DNA of 64,000 bases from Notoacmeibacter sp. MSK16QG-6 (GCF_024158145.1 NZ_JAMYXM010000005.1:150549-214548); one strand, 5' to 3'; shown: positions 44,774 to 53,914, counted from the first letter of the stretch. Notes: a model not told the origin generated them from the sequence alone. Numbers and translations: made by a program.

Positions 44774-45748
44774 TCACGAGCCTCCCTGCCGTGAAGAAAT
44801 GAAGCGGCCGAAGGCGCGTGGACCGTCGCCGGTTTCGATTTCGCCGATCACCTCAAGCGCTGCTGCATCGATCACCGTGAGGCTATTGGAGAACCAGTTC
44901 GCAACCATGACACGGCGGCCATCCGACGAGACGTCGATCCCTTCCGGATATTCGCCGACATCGATAAGCGCGACGGGTTGAAGGGTCTTAAGATCAAAGA
45001 CGGTGACACTGTCGGCATACTGATTGGTGACGAAGCCGCGTCCGGCGGCGAAAGCGACCCCATAGGGCCGTTCCCCGGTGGCGACTTCTCCACGACTATC
45101 GCCGTTCGCGGGATCGAAAAGCGTAATCGAGTTCGATCCGACATTCGCGGAGACGGCCGATCCGTCTGGCGCAAAGCCGACACCGAAGGGACGTTCGCCT
45201 ACAGGTACGCGCAGATGAAGATGCAGTGTTTCCGCGGAGAAGATGGAGATCTGGTCGGCATCGCGATCGGCGGCCGCCAGCCAAATCCCGTCCGGCGAGA
45301 GCGCCAGTCCGGCTGGCGCGCTACCGGTGGCGAGCGTCGTCTCGACCTTGAGGCCCTCTACGGAAATCACCCAAATGCGTGCATTGTACCAGTCGGATAC
45401 GAAGACGCGTTCGCGCGCGGCATCGACGGCGACACCGATCGGCCCGCCATCCAATTCAAGCTCGGCCTGCAGATCGCCGCTATCGAGAGCAAAGCGGCGC
45501 AGGGTCTTGGTCTCCGGACTGACGACAAAGACCGCGTTGAGGGGTTCGGCCACCGCCACGCCGGCAGGTTTGCCGGGCACAGGGAGCCGCGCGATCTCGG
45601 TCATCGCCGTCAGGTCGATCACACTTAAATCGCTGCTCGACTGATTGGTGACGTAGGCGAAATCGCCTGCGGATGCAGCCGAACCTGCCAGCAGCGCCAA
45701 GAGCGCCAGAAGCGGTCCCTTACTGACCAAATCTCTCGGCCAGCGCAT
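44774..45748 (-). CDS. PQQ-associated YVTN beta-propeller protein 1
   Basis: A 324-residue secreted seven-bladed-type propeller built of repeats such as FAYVTNQSSSDLSVIDL, PAGLALSPDGIWLAAADRD and YPEGIDVSSDGRRVMVANW. The family regularly accompanies PQQ alcohol dehydrogenases. It lies 3 nt from the next gene and overlaps the upstream SRPBCC gene by 29 nt. A paralogue is at 48088-49071. Confidence 0.9.
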   Translation of the reverse strand: MRWPRDLVSKGPLLALLALLAGSAASAGDFAYVTNQSSSDLSVIDLTAMTEIARLPVPGKPAGVAVAEPLNAVFVVSPETKTLRRFALDSGDLQAELELDGGPIGVAVDAARERVFVSDWYNARIWVISVEGLKVETTLATGSAPAGLALSPDGIWLAAADRDADQISIFSAETLHLHLRVPVGERPFGVGFAPDGSAVSANVGSNSITLFDPANGDSRGEVATGERPYGVAFAAGRGFVTNQYADSVTVFDLKTLQPVALIDVGEYPEGIDVSSDGRRVMVANWFSNSLTVIDAAALEVIGEIETGDGPRAFGRFISSRQGGS

Positions 45749-46253
45749 CGAGACCGGCCTGATATACGGCGCTCACCGCAGCGAGAGCTGCTTCATCGTT
45801 CAGATTCTCGGGCGGGTCGTTATTGGGATAGCCGCGATAGAAAGCGCCGCGCCACTCGATGTGGGAGCCACCCCCCTCATTGGGCTTGACGGTCAGGTGC
45901 GACGAGTAATTCGTCACCGGGAGCACTTCCACATCCACATCGGTGATGCGGTAGGAATAAGTCATCTTGTCCGGATCGTATTTGTAGAGGACTTCCGAGA
46001 TAACCGGACCGCCTTCCTCGTTGAGGGTCAGCTTTCGGGTGGCGTCGATGGTGTTGCCGCCTTCGCCGGTCGTCGAAAAGACGGCAGGATGCCAACTCAT
46101 GTCCTGAAAATCGCCGATCACCGCCCAGACATCCGAGGGCGAAGCGGAAACATCGACCGAGAGCGTGACCTTCTGCCGCGTCGGTCCATGCGCATATCCT
46201 ATTGCGGGGAATGTGAGCGAGATTGCCAGCAGGAAAAAGCGGAACAGGCGCAT
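45720..46253 (-). CDS. MxaD-like SRPBCC-family protein
   Basis: A 177-residue secreted protein with a signal peptide ending around YAHG and a START/SRPBCC fold (VTLSVDVSASPSDVWAVIGDF; HIEWRGAFYRGYPNNDPPEN). It resembles MxaD, which in Methylobacterium improves electron transfer between methanol dehydrogenase and its cytochrome. Overlaps the propeller gene by 29 nt. Confidence 0.85.
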   Translation of the reverse strand: MRLFRFFLLAISLTFPAIGYAHGPTRQKVTLSVDVSASPSDVWAVIGDFQDMSWHPAVFSTTGEGGNTIDATRKLTLNEEGGPVISEVLYKYDPDKMTYSYRITDVDVEVLPVTNYSSHLTVKPNEGGGSHIEWRGAFYRGYPNNDPPENLNDEAALAAVSAVYQAGLDALAERFGQ

Positions 46254-46262
46254 GATGCTCCT

Positions 46263-46772
46263 CTACGATGGGAAAAATTGATTTTTCAGGATGTAGTTCA
46301 TGCCGCGCAGCCAGGTGGCGTCGGTGTTGGAGCGGATATCGACGGCAAGCCAGCGCACCGTTTCGGCGGTGTGCACATCACGCATTGTCAGGCTCATCGA
46401 CAAAATGAGATTGGATATTTTTCTCACCTCGCCGACCACTACATAATCGGCGTCGAGTTTAGCCGCTATGCGTTGCTCGCAACCGTAGCAATTGGCCGGA
46501 TTGGCGATCCGGTCGAGATCGGTGGCGACGGGATCGTTCGACAGCAGGACGAAACCTTCCTCGGCGAAGCGCTCGCGTACCGATTGTGCCAGTAGCGCCG
46601 TTCGAGCCGTTTCGTCTTCGCGTGCGCCATTATAGGCGCCCTCCGTTGAAAGATCGACGAAGGTGATGCCGAGAAACGCGACCTTTGCGCCCGGCATCAA
46701 AGGGGCAGCCGGCGCGGCGTAGGCAGTGGCCGCCCAGAGGGACAGCAAAAGAACCAGAACGATCTGTCGCAT
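46263..46772 (-). CDS. Secreted DUF3280-like protein
   Basis: A 169-residue protein; ATG 46772 gives a signal peptide (MRQIVLVLLLSLWAATAYA). The mature part (VAFLGITFVDLSTEGAYNG; NCYGCEQRIAAKLDADYVVVG) matches a domain that recurs in quinoprotein clusters (DUF3280 as I recall it). Function unknown. It diverges from the ABC-type binding protein across 122 bp that probably holds both promoters. Confidence 0.8.
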   Translation of the reverse strand: MRQIVLVLLLSLWAATAYAAPAAPLMPGAKVAFLGITFVDLSTEGAYNGAREDETARTALLAQSVRERFAEEGFVLLSNDPVATDLDRIANPANCYGCEQRIAAKLDADYVVVGEVRKISNLILSMSLTMRDVHTAETVRWLAVDIRSNTDATWLRGMNYILKNQFFPS

Positions 46773-46894
46773 CGTGCAAACATAGCCCAAGCAAAGGGCG
46801 GCACAATTAATCCGTAAGTATCGGTTCCGGACCATAAACTGTACTGTCATGGTGTAGATTAAAGACGCTGGGAGATTGGGAGGTCACCCTGGCA

Positions 46895-48091
46895 ATGAAG
46901 TTGACGCGGTCTTTGCTCGTCGCGATCCTGGTCACTTTTTTCGGCGCGCCGGCGGCGCTGGCGCTGGACGTCGGAACGGCTATCCTTCGGATTGAGCGCA
47001 CATTGCCGCTGCCCATATCGCGACTGGATCTGCCGCCCGCCGATCTGGGCTTCGCCGGGGGCAGGCTTGGCATCGAGGACAACCAGACGACAGGCCGGTT
47101 TATCGGTGTCGATTTCACAATGGAAACGCGATCGGTTCCCCCGGAAGAAGCGGCGGCGGCGCTGGATGAACTCAGGGCCAATCAGAACCGGTTGATTATC
47201 GTCATGGCCGATGACGAGACGCTTGCCGCGCTCGCCGATCATGCTGGCGAGGACGTTCTGCTGTTCAACGCCACGGCGCGCGACGAGGCGTTGCGCAACG
47301 ATGAGTGCCGGGCAAACGTGCTTCATGTGGTGCCGAGCCGGGCCATGCTTGCCGATGCGGTGATGCAGTTCCTGGTCTGGAAGAAATGGGCGCGGATGTT
47401 CCTGATCTTCGGATCGCATCCCGAGGATCATCTGCTGGCCGACGCCTATCGGTCTTCGGCGGAAAAATTCGGCATCAATGTCGTCGAGGAGCGGGAGTTC
47501 GTCGATACAGGCGGCGCACGCCGGACCGACAGCGGCCATGTGCAGGTGCAGCGCCAGATTCCCGTATTCACTCAGCGGGCGAAGGAGCACGACATCGTCC
47601 TCGCCGCCGACGAAGCCGACGTCTTTGCCGCATACCTACCGTACCATGTGTGGGATGCCAGACCCGTCGCAGGATCGGCCGGTCTGCGTGCCGTCACATG
47701 GCATTCGGCGCATGAGGCGTGGGGCGCGACCCAGTTCCAGCGCCGTTTCGAAAGGCTGGCCGGGCGTCCAATGCGCGAGGAGGATTACCAGGTTTGGTTG
47801 GCGACGCGCGTGATCGGCGAAGCCGTTACACGCACTGGCAAGAGCGATCCATCTGCCATCCGCGCCTACGCTTTATCGGAAAAATTCGAACTGGCGGCGT
47901 TCAAAGGACAGAAGCTGACCTTTCGTGACTGGAACGGTCAGCTTCGGCAGCCAATCCTTCTGACCAACCGCCACACAACGGTTTCGGTCTCTCCACAGGA
48001 TGGTTTTCTGCATCAGAATTCACCGCTCGACACATTGGGGGCCGATCGTCCGGAATCGACCTGCCGCGCTTTTGAAGGAGCCACCCGATGA
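46895..48091 (+). CDS. PQQ-associated ABC-type substrate-binding protein
   Basis: A 398-residue secreted protein of the branched-chain amino-acid receptor-like fold, of the subtype linked to PQQ alcohol dehydrogenases (DVGTAILRIERTLPLPISRL near the N-terminus; GGRLGIEDNQTTGRF). GGGAGGTCA precedes ATG 46895. Probably the periplasmic component working with the ATPase and permease at 52272-53797. Overlaps the following propeller gene by 4 nt. Confidence 0.88.
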   Translation: MKLTRSLLVAILVTFFGAPAALALDVGTAILRIERTLPLPISRLDLPPADLGFAGGRLGIEDNQTTGRFIGVDFTMETRSVPPEEAAAALDELRANQNRLIIVMADDETLAALADHAGEDVLLFNATARDEALRNDECRANVLHVVPSRAMLADAVMQFLVWKKWARMFLIFGSHPEDHLLADAYRSSAEKFGINVVEEREFVDTGGARRTDSGHVQVQRQIPVFTQRAKEHDIVLAADEADVFAAYLPYHVWDARPVAGSAGLRAVTWHSAHEAWGATQFQRRFERLAGRPMREEDYQVWLATRVIGEAVTRTGKSDPSAIRAYALSEKFELAAFKGQKLTFRDWNGQLRQPILLTNRHTTVSVSPQDGFLHQNSPLDTLGADRPESTCRAFEGATR

Positions 48092-49071
48092 TCCCACTCA
48101 GAACTCTTGTTCCAATGATCGTGACGGTGGTGCTCCTGTCTGCAACGCCGGCATTGGCCAACAAGGTTTTCGTGACCAATGAGCGCGGCAACACGGTTAC
48201 GGTTCTGGACAGCGAAACATGGGAAAGGATCGACGAATTTCCGGCCGGTAACAGACCGCGCGGCATCACGATCAGCCCGGACGGCAAGGAGCTTTATGTA
48301 TGCGCCTCCGACGACGACGCGGTGCGTGTTTTCGATCCGGAGACTTATGAGGAATTGCATACATTACCGTCCGGTCCCGATCCGGAACTGTTCGTCCTGC
48401 ATCCATCGGGCAACCCACTCTACATCGCCAACGAGGACGACAATCTCGTCACCGTGGTCGATGTAAAGACGCGCCAGGTGCTGGCGGAAGTCCCGGTGGG
48501 CGTCGAGCCGGAAGGCATGGCCATTCATCCGGATGGCGGCTACTTCATCAACACGTCCGAGACGACCAATATGGCGCATTTCATTGACGCCGAAAGCTAT
48601 GAAATCACTCACAACATCCTGGTCGACCAGCGGCCGCGCTACGCCGAGTTCACGACGGACGGCAAGAAACTTTACGTCAGCGCCGAAATCGGCGGCACGG
48701 TCTCGGTGATCGACACGTCCGGGGAAGAGCCGGAGATCATTCGGAAGATCGGTTTCGAGGTGCCGAACGTGCTTCCGGAATGGCTGCAGCCGGTCGGTGT
48801 GAAGGCGTCGAAAGACGGCTCGCGTATCTTTGTAGCGCTCGGTCCGGCAAACCGTGTGGCGGTGATCGACGGCGCGACCGATGAGGTTATGGACTATTTG
48901 CTAGTTGGCCAGCGCGTCTGGCAGATGGCATTTACGCCGGGAGAGGAGTTTTTGATCACGACCAACGGCAATTCCAACGATGTGAGCATCATCGATGTGA
49001 AGGCCGAAAAGGTCGTCCGCTCTGTGCAGGTTGGCGAACAGCCATGGGGAGTCGTGGTCGCGCCGAACTGA
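48088..49071 (+). CDS. PQQ-associated YVTN beta-propeller protein 2
   Basis: A 327-residue secreted propeller with repeats like KVFVTNERGNTVTVLDSETW, PRGITISPDGKELYVCASDD and PEGMAIHPDGGYFINTSE. Paralogue of the protein at 44774-45748. Coupled to the binding protein upstream by an ATGA overlap. Confidence 0.92.
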   Translation: MIPLRTLVPMIVTVVLLSATPALANKVFVTNERGNTVTVLDSETWERIDEFPAGNRPRGITISPDGKELYVCASDDDAVRVFDPETYEELHTLPSGPDPELFVLHPSGNPLYIANEDDNLVTVVDVKTRQVLAEVPVGVEPEGMAIHPDGGYFINTSETTNMAHFIDAESYEITHNILVDQRPRYAEFTTDGKKLYVSAEIGGTVSVIDTSGEEPEIIRKIGFEVPNVLPEWLQPVGVKASKDGSRIFVALGPANRVAVIDGATDEVMDYLLVGQRVWQMAFTPGEEFLITTNGNSNDVSIIDVKAEKVVRSVQVGEQPWGVVVAPN

Positions 49072-49100
49072 GGAGATCTGGATTTCAATGGGAGGAACGA

Positions 49101-49541
49101 ATGCGGAAACGACTGATAGCAATCGCAGCATCGGTGCTTTTGGCCGGCCCCGCGAGTGCTGCGCCGCTCTGCGATGAGCTCGGCTTTGCGGGCCTGCTGG
49201 CGAAATGCAATCGCGGCGAGGTGATCGAAATAACCTTGGCCTCGGGTAAGCCGCTCGGCGAGGACGTCGCGCTGCAGTCCGGCGCATACTACGTGATGAA
49301 GATCACGGCGGACGGTTCGGCGGAACTGGCGCTGTCCGGCCCGGAATTTTTCCGTGCGATCTGGATGAACGAGATCGTCATCAACAAGATCGAGGTGCGC
49401 CCAATGGCCATCGACAGCCTTGAATTCGACGATGCGGGCGAGGCGACGCTGTCCTTTATCGCGATCAAGCCAGGCCGGTACGAAGTCGCTATCCCGAACA
49501 CCACTGGCGACAGCCAGAAAATAGCGATCTCGATCCAGTAA
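49101..49541 (+). CDS. Secreted hypothetical protein
   Basis: A 146-residue protein from ATG 49101 (GGGAGGAACGA upstream) with a signal peptide ending at ASA. Two Cys (APLCDELGF, LAKCNRG) may bond. The rest is beta-rich with no cofactor motif. It is colinear with the propeller gene and the PepSY-like gene, so probably cotranscribed and linked to quinoprotein function. Confidence 0.7.
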   Translation: MRKRLIAIAASVLLAGPASAAPLCDELGFAGLLAKCNRGEVIEITLASGKPLGEDVALQSGAYYVMKITADGSAELALSGPEFFRAIWMNEIVINKIEVRPMAIDSLEFDDAGEATLSFIAIKPGRYEVAIPNTTGDSQKIAISIQ

Positions 49542-49567
49542 ACCGTTATCCATCCAGGGAGAGACCG

Positions 49568-49825
49568 ATGAAGATTCTGATACTGAAAGCTGCTGTCCTC
49601 GCGCTGTTACTGGGCTCAGGCCCGGTCGTCGCCGCTGAAGAAATCACGCCCGAAAAGGAAGCGGAGATCATGGCGCTTCTGGCGTCGATGCAATGCGAGA
49701 TGGACCCCGCCGATATCGAAATCGAGGACGATGGTTACGAACTTGATGACGTGTTTTGCTCCGACGGCCAGTACGACATTGAGCTCGATGCCGAATTGAA
49801 CATCGTGGAAAAGCGCGCGGAATAG
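49568..49825 (+). CDS. Small secreted PepSY-like protein
   Basis: An 85-residue protein with a signal peptide (to about residue 22) and an acidic single domain, IEDDGYELDDVFCSDGQYDI, resembling a PepSY-type inhibitor/binding fold. Function in the cluster unknown; the acidic face could bind metal, which is speculation. Confidence 0.65.
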   Translation: MKILILKAAVLALLLGSGPVVAAEEITPEKEAEIMALLASMQCEMDPADIEIEDDGYELDDVFCSDGQYDIELDAELNIVEKRAE

Positions 49826-49867
49826 AAAGCGCTGTTACCGCGATCGCGCGGGGTAAATCGCAAGGCT

Positions 49868-49887
49868 CCGGACCCTTGAGGGTCCGG
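49868..49887. terminator. Hairpin before the NitT/TauT-type operon
   Basis: CCGGACCC TTGA GGGTCCGG is a perfect 8-bp stem with a tetraloop, 42 nt after one gene and 25 nt before the next start. There is no T-run, so it may be a transcript-processing hairpin that separates the two gene sets. Confidence 0.5.
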
Positions 49888-49912
49888 TAAGCCGCACAGG
49901 GAGGAACACGAA

Positions 49913-50893
49913 ATGAATGTTCTGAAACGACTCGCGGCTGCGATGGCGGCCGGCATTTTGACGATAGGCGCGGGGGCGGCACAGGCCGAGGATTTGCCGA
50001 AGCTTCGCGCCGCCATGCTGGCAACCGGCACGGTCAATTGGGAAATCACCACGATAAAGGAAAACGGTCTCGATACGGCCAATGGCTTCGAACTGGTCGT
50101 GCAGGACTATGCCGATAATGGCGCGACCCGGATCGCGCTTGCAGGCGGTGAAGCCGATGTGGTGGTTGCCGACTGGATATGGGCTGCCAGCCAGCGCGCC
50201 GATGGCAAGGACTATGTGTTCATTCCCTATTCGCGGGCTGTCGGCGGTTTGGTGGTGAAGGACGATAGCGGCATCGAGACCCTGCAGGATCTCGCTGGCA
50301 AAAAGATCGGCATTGCCGGCGGTCCGGTGGACAAGAGCTGGCTGATCCTGCGCGCCTATGCGGAAAAGAAATACGGAATGGATCTGAAAGGCGAGACCGA
50401 ACAGGTGTTCGGTGCGCCGCCGCTGATTTTCAAGTCCGCTCTGCAGGGTGAAACGGCGGGCGCGATCAATTTCTGGCATTTCCTGGCCAAGATGAAAGCG
50501 AAAGGCATGCACGAACTCGTTTCGACGCTGGACGCCGCCGCCGAACTCGGTCTCGATCCCGATACGCCGCTCCTCGGATACGTCTTGAAGGAGGACTATG
50601 TGGACGCGCACCCGGACGTGGCGAAGGGATTGTTTGCGGCATCGCGCGCGGCAAAGGAGCTTCTAGAAACCGACGATGCGGCCTGGGAGGCGCTGCGTCC
50701 AAAAATGAATGCGGGCGACGACGCTGAGTTTACCGCGCTTCGAGATGGTTTTCGTGAAGGCATTCCGAGCGGCAATCCTGTCGATGAAGCGGCTGCCGAC
50801 CGGTTCCTTAAAATCATGGCCGACCTCGGTGGAGAGAAACTTGTAGGCAAGGCGACCACATTGCCGGAAGGACTATTCCTTACCTTTGAATGA
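49913..50893 (+). CDS. NitT/TauT-type ABC substrate-binding protein
   Basis: A 326-residue secreted protein, signal peptide ending AQA, of the SsuA/ThiY/TauA-like family (ATGTVNWEITTIKENGLD; GGEADVVVADWIWA; LQDLAGKKIGIAGG). Start has GGGAGGA upstream. With the next two genes it forms a complete importer. Location in a XoxF cluster suggests a substrate tied to methanol growth, such as a metal-chelate or cofactor precursor, but the sequence does not say. Confidence 0.88.
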   Translation: MNVLKRLAAAMAAGILTIGAGAAQAEDLPKLRAAMLATGTVNWEITTIKENGLDTANGFELVVQDYADNGATRIALAGGEADVVVADWIWAASQRADGKDYVFIPYSRAVGGLVVKDDSGIETLQDLAGKKIGIAGGPVDKSWLILRAYAEKKYGMDLKGETEQVFGAPPLIFKSALQGETAGAINFWHFLAKMKAKGMHELVSTLDAAAELGLDPDTPLLGYVLKEDYVDAHPDVAKGLFAASRAAKELLETDDAAWEALRPKMNAGDDAEFTALRDGFREGIPSGNPVDEAAADRFLKIMADLGGEKLVGKATTLPEGLFLTFE

Positions 50894-50894
50894 C

Positions 50895-51647
50895 ATGCTG
50901 CAGAAACCGGCGACGGCGCGAATACTGTCGCTGGTGGCTCTCCTGGTTTGCTGGATCGTTGCTGCGGCGCTGACGGCCGATCCCTCGGTGCTGCCAGCGC
51001 CGTGGGCGCTCATCGATCCGTTCAGGCAGGCCGTTGCCTCGGGTGAATTGCCTTATCATCTCGGTATGACGATCTGGCGCGTTATCTGGGCCTTCCTGCT
51101 GGCGATGTTCGTGGGCGTATCGCTCGGCTTTGTCATGGGCCGTTTCCCTGCCGTCGACCGCTGGCTCGACCCCTGGCTGGTGGTCTTTCTCAATCTGCCG
51201 GCGCTGGTCCTGATCGTGCTCTGCTATTTATGGATCGGCCTGAACGAGACGGCAGCGATTACGGCTGTCGTCCTCAACAAAATTCCCAATGTCACGACCG
51301 TGGTGCGCGAAGGCGCGCGCGCGCTCGATCCGGACCTGTCCGCCATGGCGCGTGTGTTTCGCATGAAGCCATGGGCGCGCGCGCGCCATATCGTTCTGCC
51401 GCAACTTGCACCGTTTATCGCAGCCGCGGCGCGGTCGGGGATCGCGGTTATCTGGAAAATCGTGCTCGTGGTCGAATTTCTCGGCCGGTCCAATGGGGTC
51501 GGCTTCCAGATCCACCTCTATTTCCAGCAGTTCGATGTCACGATGGTGCTCGTTTACTCGTTGTCCTTCATCATGGTGATGCTCGGTGTCGAATGGCTGC
51601 TGCTTCAGCCGGTCGAGCGCCGGGTGTGGCAGTGGAGGACGGCGTGA
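50895..51647 (+). CDS. NitT/TauT-type ABC permease
   Basis: A 250-residue inner-membrane permease with about six helices (ILSLVALLVCWIVAAAL; MTIWRVIWAFLLAMFVG). The EAA loop reads REGARALDPDLSAMARVFRM. ATG 50895 lies just past the upstream stop; TTG 50886 is an alternative. Its stop overlaps the ATPase start. Confidence 0.9.
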   Translation: MLQKPATARILSLVALLVCWIVAAALTADPSVLPAPWALIDPFRQAVASGELPYHLGMTIWRVIWAFLLAMFVGVSLGFVMGRFPAVDRWLDPWLVVFLNLPALVLIVLCYLWIGLNETAAITAVVLNKIPNVTTVVREGARALDPDLSAMARVFRMKPWARARHIVLPQLAPFIAAAARSGIAVIWKIVLVVEFLGRSNGVGFQIHLYFQQFDVTMVLVYSLSFIMVMLGVEWLLLQPVERRVWQWRTA

Positions 51648-52258
51648 TCCGGGTTGATGTGCGGCGCAAGGCATTCGGCGCGACTGAGATTCTGTCCAAT
51701 ATCGATTTTACGATGGAGGCCGGCGAAACGCTCGCGATACTCGGCCCGTCCGGGATCGGCAAGTCGACACTGCTGAGGCTGATCACGGGCACCGATACGG
51801 CCTTTGCCGGCGCGATCGATCGACCGAAAAACATGGCGATGGTTTTTCAGGAGCCGGTGCTGATGCCATGGCGGAGCGCGCTTCAAAATATCATGCTGGT
51901 GCATCCGGAGATTTCGTCCGAGACGGCGCGGGCGGTTCTACAACGGGTCGGCATCGCGGAAAAAGCGGGCCTGTTCCCGCGTCAATTGTCACTCGGTCAG
52001 CAACGACGCCTGGCGCTGGCGCGCGCCTTCGCCGGGCGGCCGGAACTGCTGGTGATGGACGAGCCCTTCGTTTCGCTCGATGCTGCGACAGCCGAGGAAA
52101 TGCTGACGCTGACGGAGGAATTGATCGCAGAGACACGACCTGCGACGATTCTTGTCACGCATTCGCAAGCAGAGGCGGATCGGCTGGCGAGCCGGGTTTT
52201 GCGATTGGCGGGCAAACCGGCGACAATCGCGGGGGAAGGCGGGCAGGCTGGGCAATGA
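51644..52258 (+). CDS. NitT/TauT-type ABC ATPase, short form
   Basis: A 204-residue ATPase starting at GTG 51644 in a GTGA overlap. Walker A GPSGIGKSTLLRL, signature QLSLGQQRRLALARAF, Walker B LLVMDEPFVSLD, switch VTHSQAEADRL. It lacks the usual C-terminal extension of this family (about 250 residues typical) but all catalytic motifs are present. Confidence 0.9.
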   Translation: MIRVDVRRKAFGATEILSNIDFTMEAGETLAILGPSGIGKSTLLRLITGTDTAFAGAIDRPKNMAMVFQEPVLMPWRSALQNIMLVHPEISSETARAVLQRVGIAEKAGLFPRQLSLGQQRRLALARAFAGRPELLVMDEPFVSLDAATAEEMLTLTEELIAETRPATILVTHSQAEADRLASRVLRLAGKPATIAGEGGQAGQ

Positions 52259-52271
52259 TAAGAGTGGCCGG

Positions 52272-53006
52272 ATGAGCGGACTGGACGTCTCCCATATTCA
52301 CTACCGCTACAGCCGGAAGGGCCGTCCGGCGCTGGACGATGTCGGCTTTTCGGTCGAGCCGGGACGGTTCTGTGCACTGCTCGGTCCGAATGGCGCCGGC
52401 AAATCGACCCTTTTCGCGCTGCTGACGCGCCTGATCGTGGCTCCACAGGGGAGCATTCAGGTTGCCGGTTTCGATCTTGCCAGCGCGCCGCGCGCCGCGC
52501 TGGCGCGGATCGGCGTCGTATTTCAGCAGCCGACTCTCGATCTCGATATGACGGTGCGGCGCAATCTCACCTATTTCGCTGGCCTGCACGGGCTCTCGGG
52601 AGGCAGCGCGGCCACAGCCATCGACGAGGTTCTCGACCGGCTCGCCATGCGCGAACGTGCTGGCGAACAGGTGCGCGCATTGAATGGCGGGCATCGGCGT
52701 CGCATGGAAATCGCGCGCGCACTGATTCATCGTCCTGAAGTTCTGCTGCTGGACGAGCCGACGGTCGGCCTCGACGCAGCGTCGCGCCAATCCATCACCA
52801 CGCATGTCCATAGCCTGGCCGAAACCGGTTTGGCGGTATTGTGGGCCACGCACCTCGTCGACGAGATTCGGCCCGACGATCAGGTCGTTGTGCTGCATCG
52901 CGGCCGTGTTCTGACGCAAGGCGATGCTGACGACGTCGCCGGCGAACTCACGCTGGCCGAGCGGTTCATGGAGATGACTGCCGAGCAGGACGAGGCTGCG
53001 GCATGA
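52272..53006 (+). CDS. PQQ-associated ABC transporter ATPase
   Basis: A 244-residue ATPase: Walker A GPNGAGKSTLFALL, Walker B LLLDEPTVGLDAASRQ, and a modified signature LNGGHRRRMEIARAL (canonical LSGGQ). This form is typical of the ABC system linked to quinoprotein alcohol dehydrogenases (PedC-type). ATG 52272 follows the previous stop by 13 nt; its end overlaps the permease by 4 nt. Confidence 0.9.
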   Translation: MSGLDVSHIHYRYSRKGRPALDDVGFSVEPGRFCALLGPNGAGKSTLFALLTRLIVAPQGSIQVAGFDLASAPRAALARIGVVFQQPTLDLDMTVRRNLTYFAGLHGLSGGSAATAIDEVLDRLAMRERAGEQVRALNGGHRRRMEIARALIHRPEVLLLDEPTVGLDAASRQSITTHVHSLAETGLAVLWATHLVDEIRPDDQVVVLHRGRVLTQGDADDVAGELTLAERFMEMTAEQDEAAA

Positions 53007-53797
53007 TGGGCTGGATGACCGCGCTTTGGGCGATTATCGTTCGAGAAGCACTGCGCTTCGCCTCTCAGCGTGGCCGGTTTCTGGCCGCGCTGGTGCGGCC
53101 GCTGGTCTGGCTGGTCGTCTTCGCTGCCGGCTTTCGCGCCGCACTCGGACTGTCGATCACGCCGCCCTACCAGACCTACATCACTTACGAAGTCTATATC
53201 GTGCCGGGCCTGTGCGGCATGATCCAGCTCTTCAACGGGATGCAGTCTTCGCTTTCGCTGGTGTACGATCAGGAGATGGGGTCGATGCGGCTTCTGCTGA
53301 CGTCGCCATTTCCGCGCTGGTGGCTGCTTTTCTCGAAGCTTCTGGCAGGTGTCGCCGTCTCGATCCTGCAGATCGCGGTGTTTCTGGCCATCACTGCGGC
53401 TCTGGGCACCACGATGCCATTGGTAGGATATATTGCTATTTTGCCGGCGCTTATCGTGACTGGGCTGATGCTCGGCGCTCTCGGCCTGCTGATCTCGTCG
53501 ACCATTCGTCAGCTCGAAAATTTCGCCGGCGTGATGAACTTCGTCATCTTCCCGATGTTCTTCCTTTCATCGGCGCTCTATCCGCTTTGGAAGATGCAGG
53601 AGAGCTCGGCCTTGCTACGCGACATCTGTGCGATCAATCCATTTACCCACGCCGTCGAACTGATCCGCTTCGCTCTCTATGGACAGTTCAATGGCATGGC
53701 GCTTTTCTGGGTCTGCGTCACATTCGTGATATGCATGCTCGGTGCGCTCTGGGGATACGATCCGGCGCGCACGATGCTGCGTCGCAAAGTGCGCTGA
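53003..53797 (+). CDS. PQQ-associated ABC-2-type permease
   Basis: A 264-residue ABC-2 membrane protein with six helices (FLAALVRPLVWLVVFAAGFR; AVSILQIAVFLAITAALG). The ABC-2 signature lies around LENFAGVMNFVIFPMFFLSSALYPLW. Probably an exporter with the ATPase upstream and the binding protein at 46895. A T-DNA-border-like segment with unusual A+T-rich codons lies within it (53421-53444). Confidence 0.9.
   Translation: MMGWMTALWAIIVREALRFASQRGRFLAALVRPLVWLVVFAAGFRAALGLSITPPYQTYITYEVYIVPGLCGMIQLFNGMQSSLSLVYDQEMGSMRLLLTSPFPRWWLLFSKLLAGVAVSILQIAVFLAITAALGTTMPLVGYIAILPALIVTGLMLGALGLLISSTIRQLENFAGVMNFVIFPMFFLSSALYPLWKMQESSALLRDICAINPFTHAVELIRFALYGQFNGMALFWVCVTFVICMLGALWGYDPARTMLRRKVR
53421..53444 (+). 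other. T-DNA-border-like sequence inside a CDS
   Basis: TGGTAGGATATATTG (53421-53435) matches the first 15 positions of the 25-bp Agrobacterium border (TGRCAGGATATATTG) except for T instead of C at position 4; the right part (CTATTTTGC) does not match. It falls in codons GTA GGA TAT ATT GCT ATT TTG, an A+T-rich run in an otherwise G+C-rich gene. Chance or protein constraint (PLVGYIAIL) may explain it. Confidence 0.25.
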
Positions 53798-53914
53798 GCA
53801 GCTCCGAGAGCCGCGCAAACCGCGACTTTCCGCTGTATTGCTTGAACGCCGGTTTCTTCCAATGCTGACCGGGCAAGGGTGACGCTGACACGTCACCGAT
53901 AAGCGGAGGAACCC

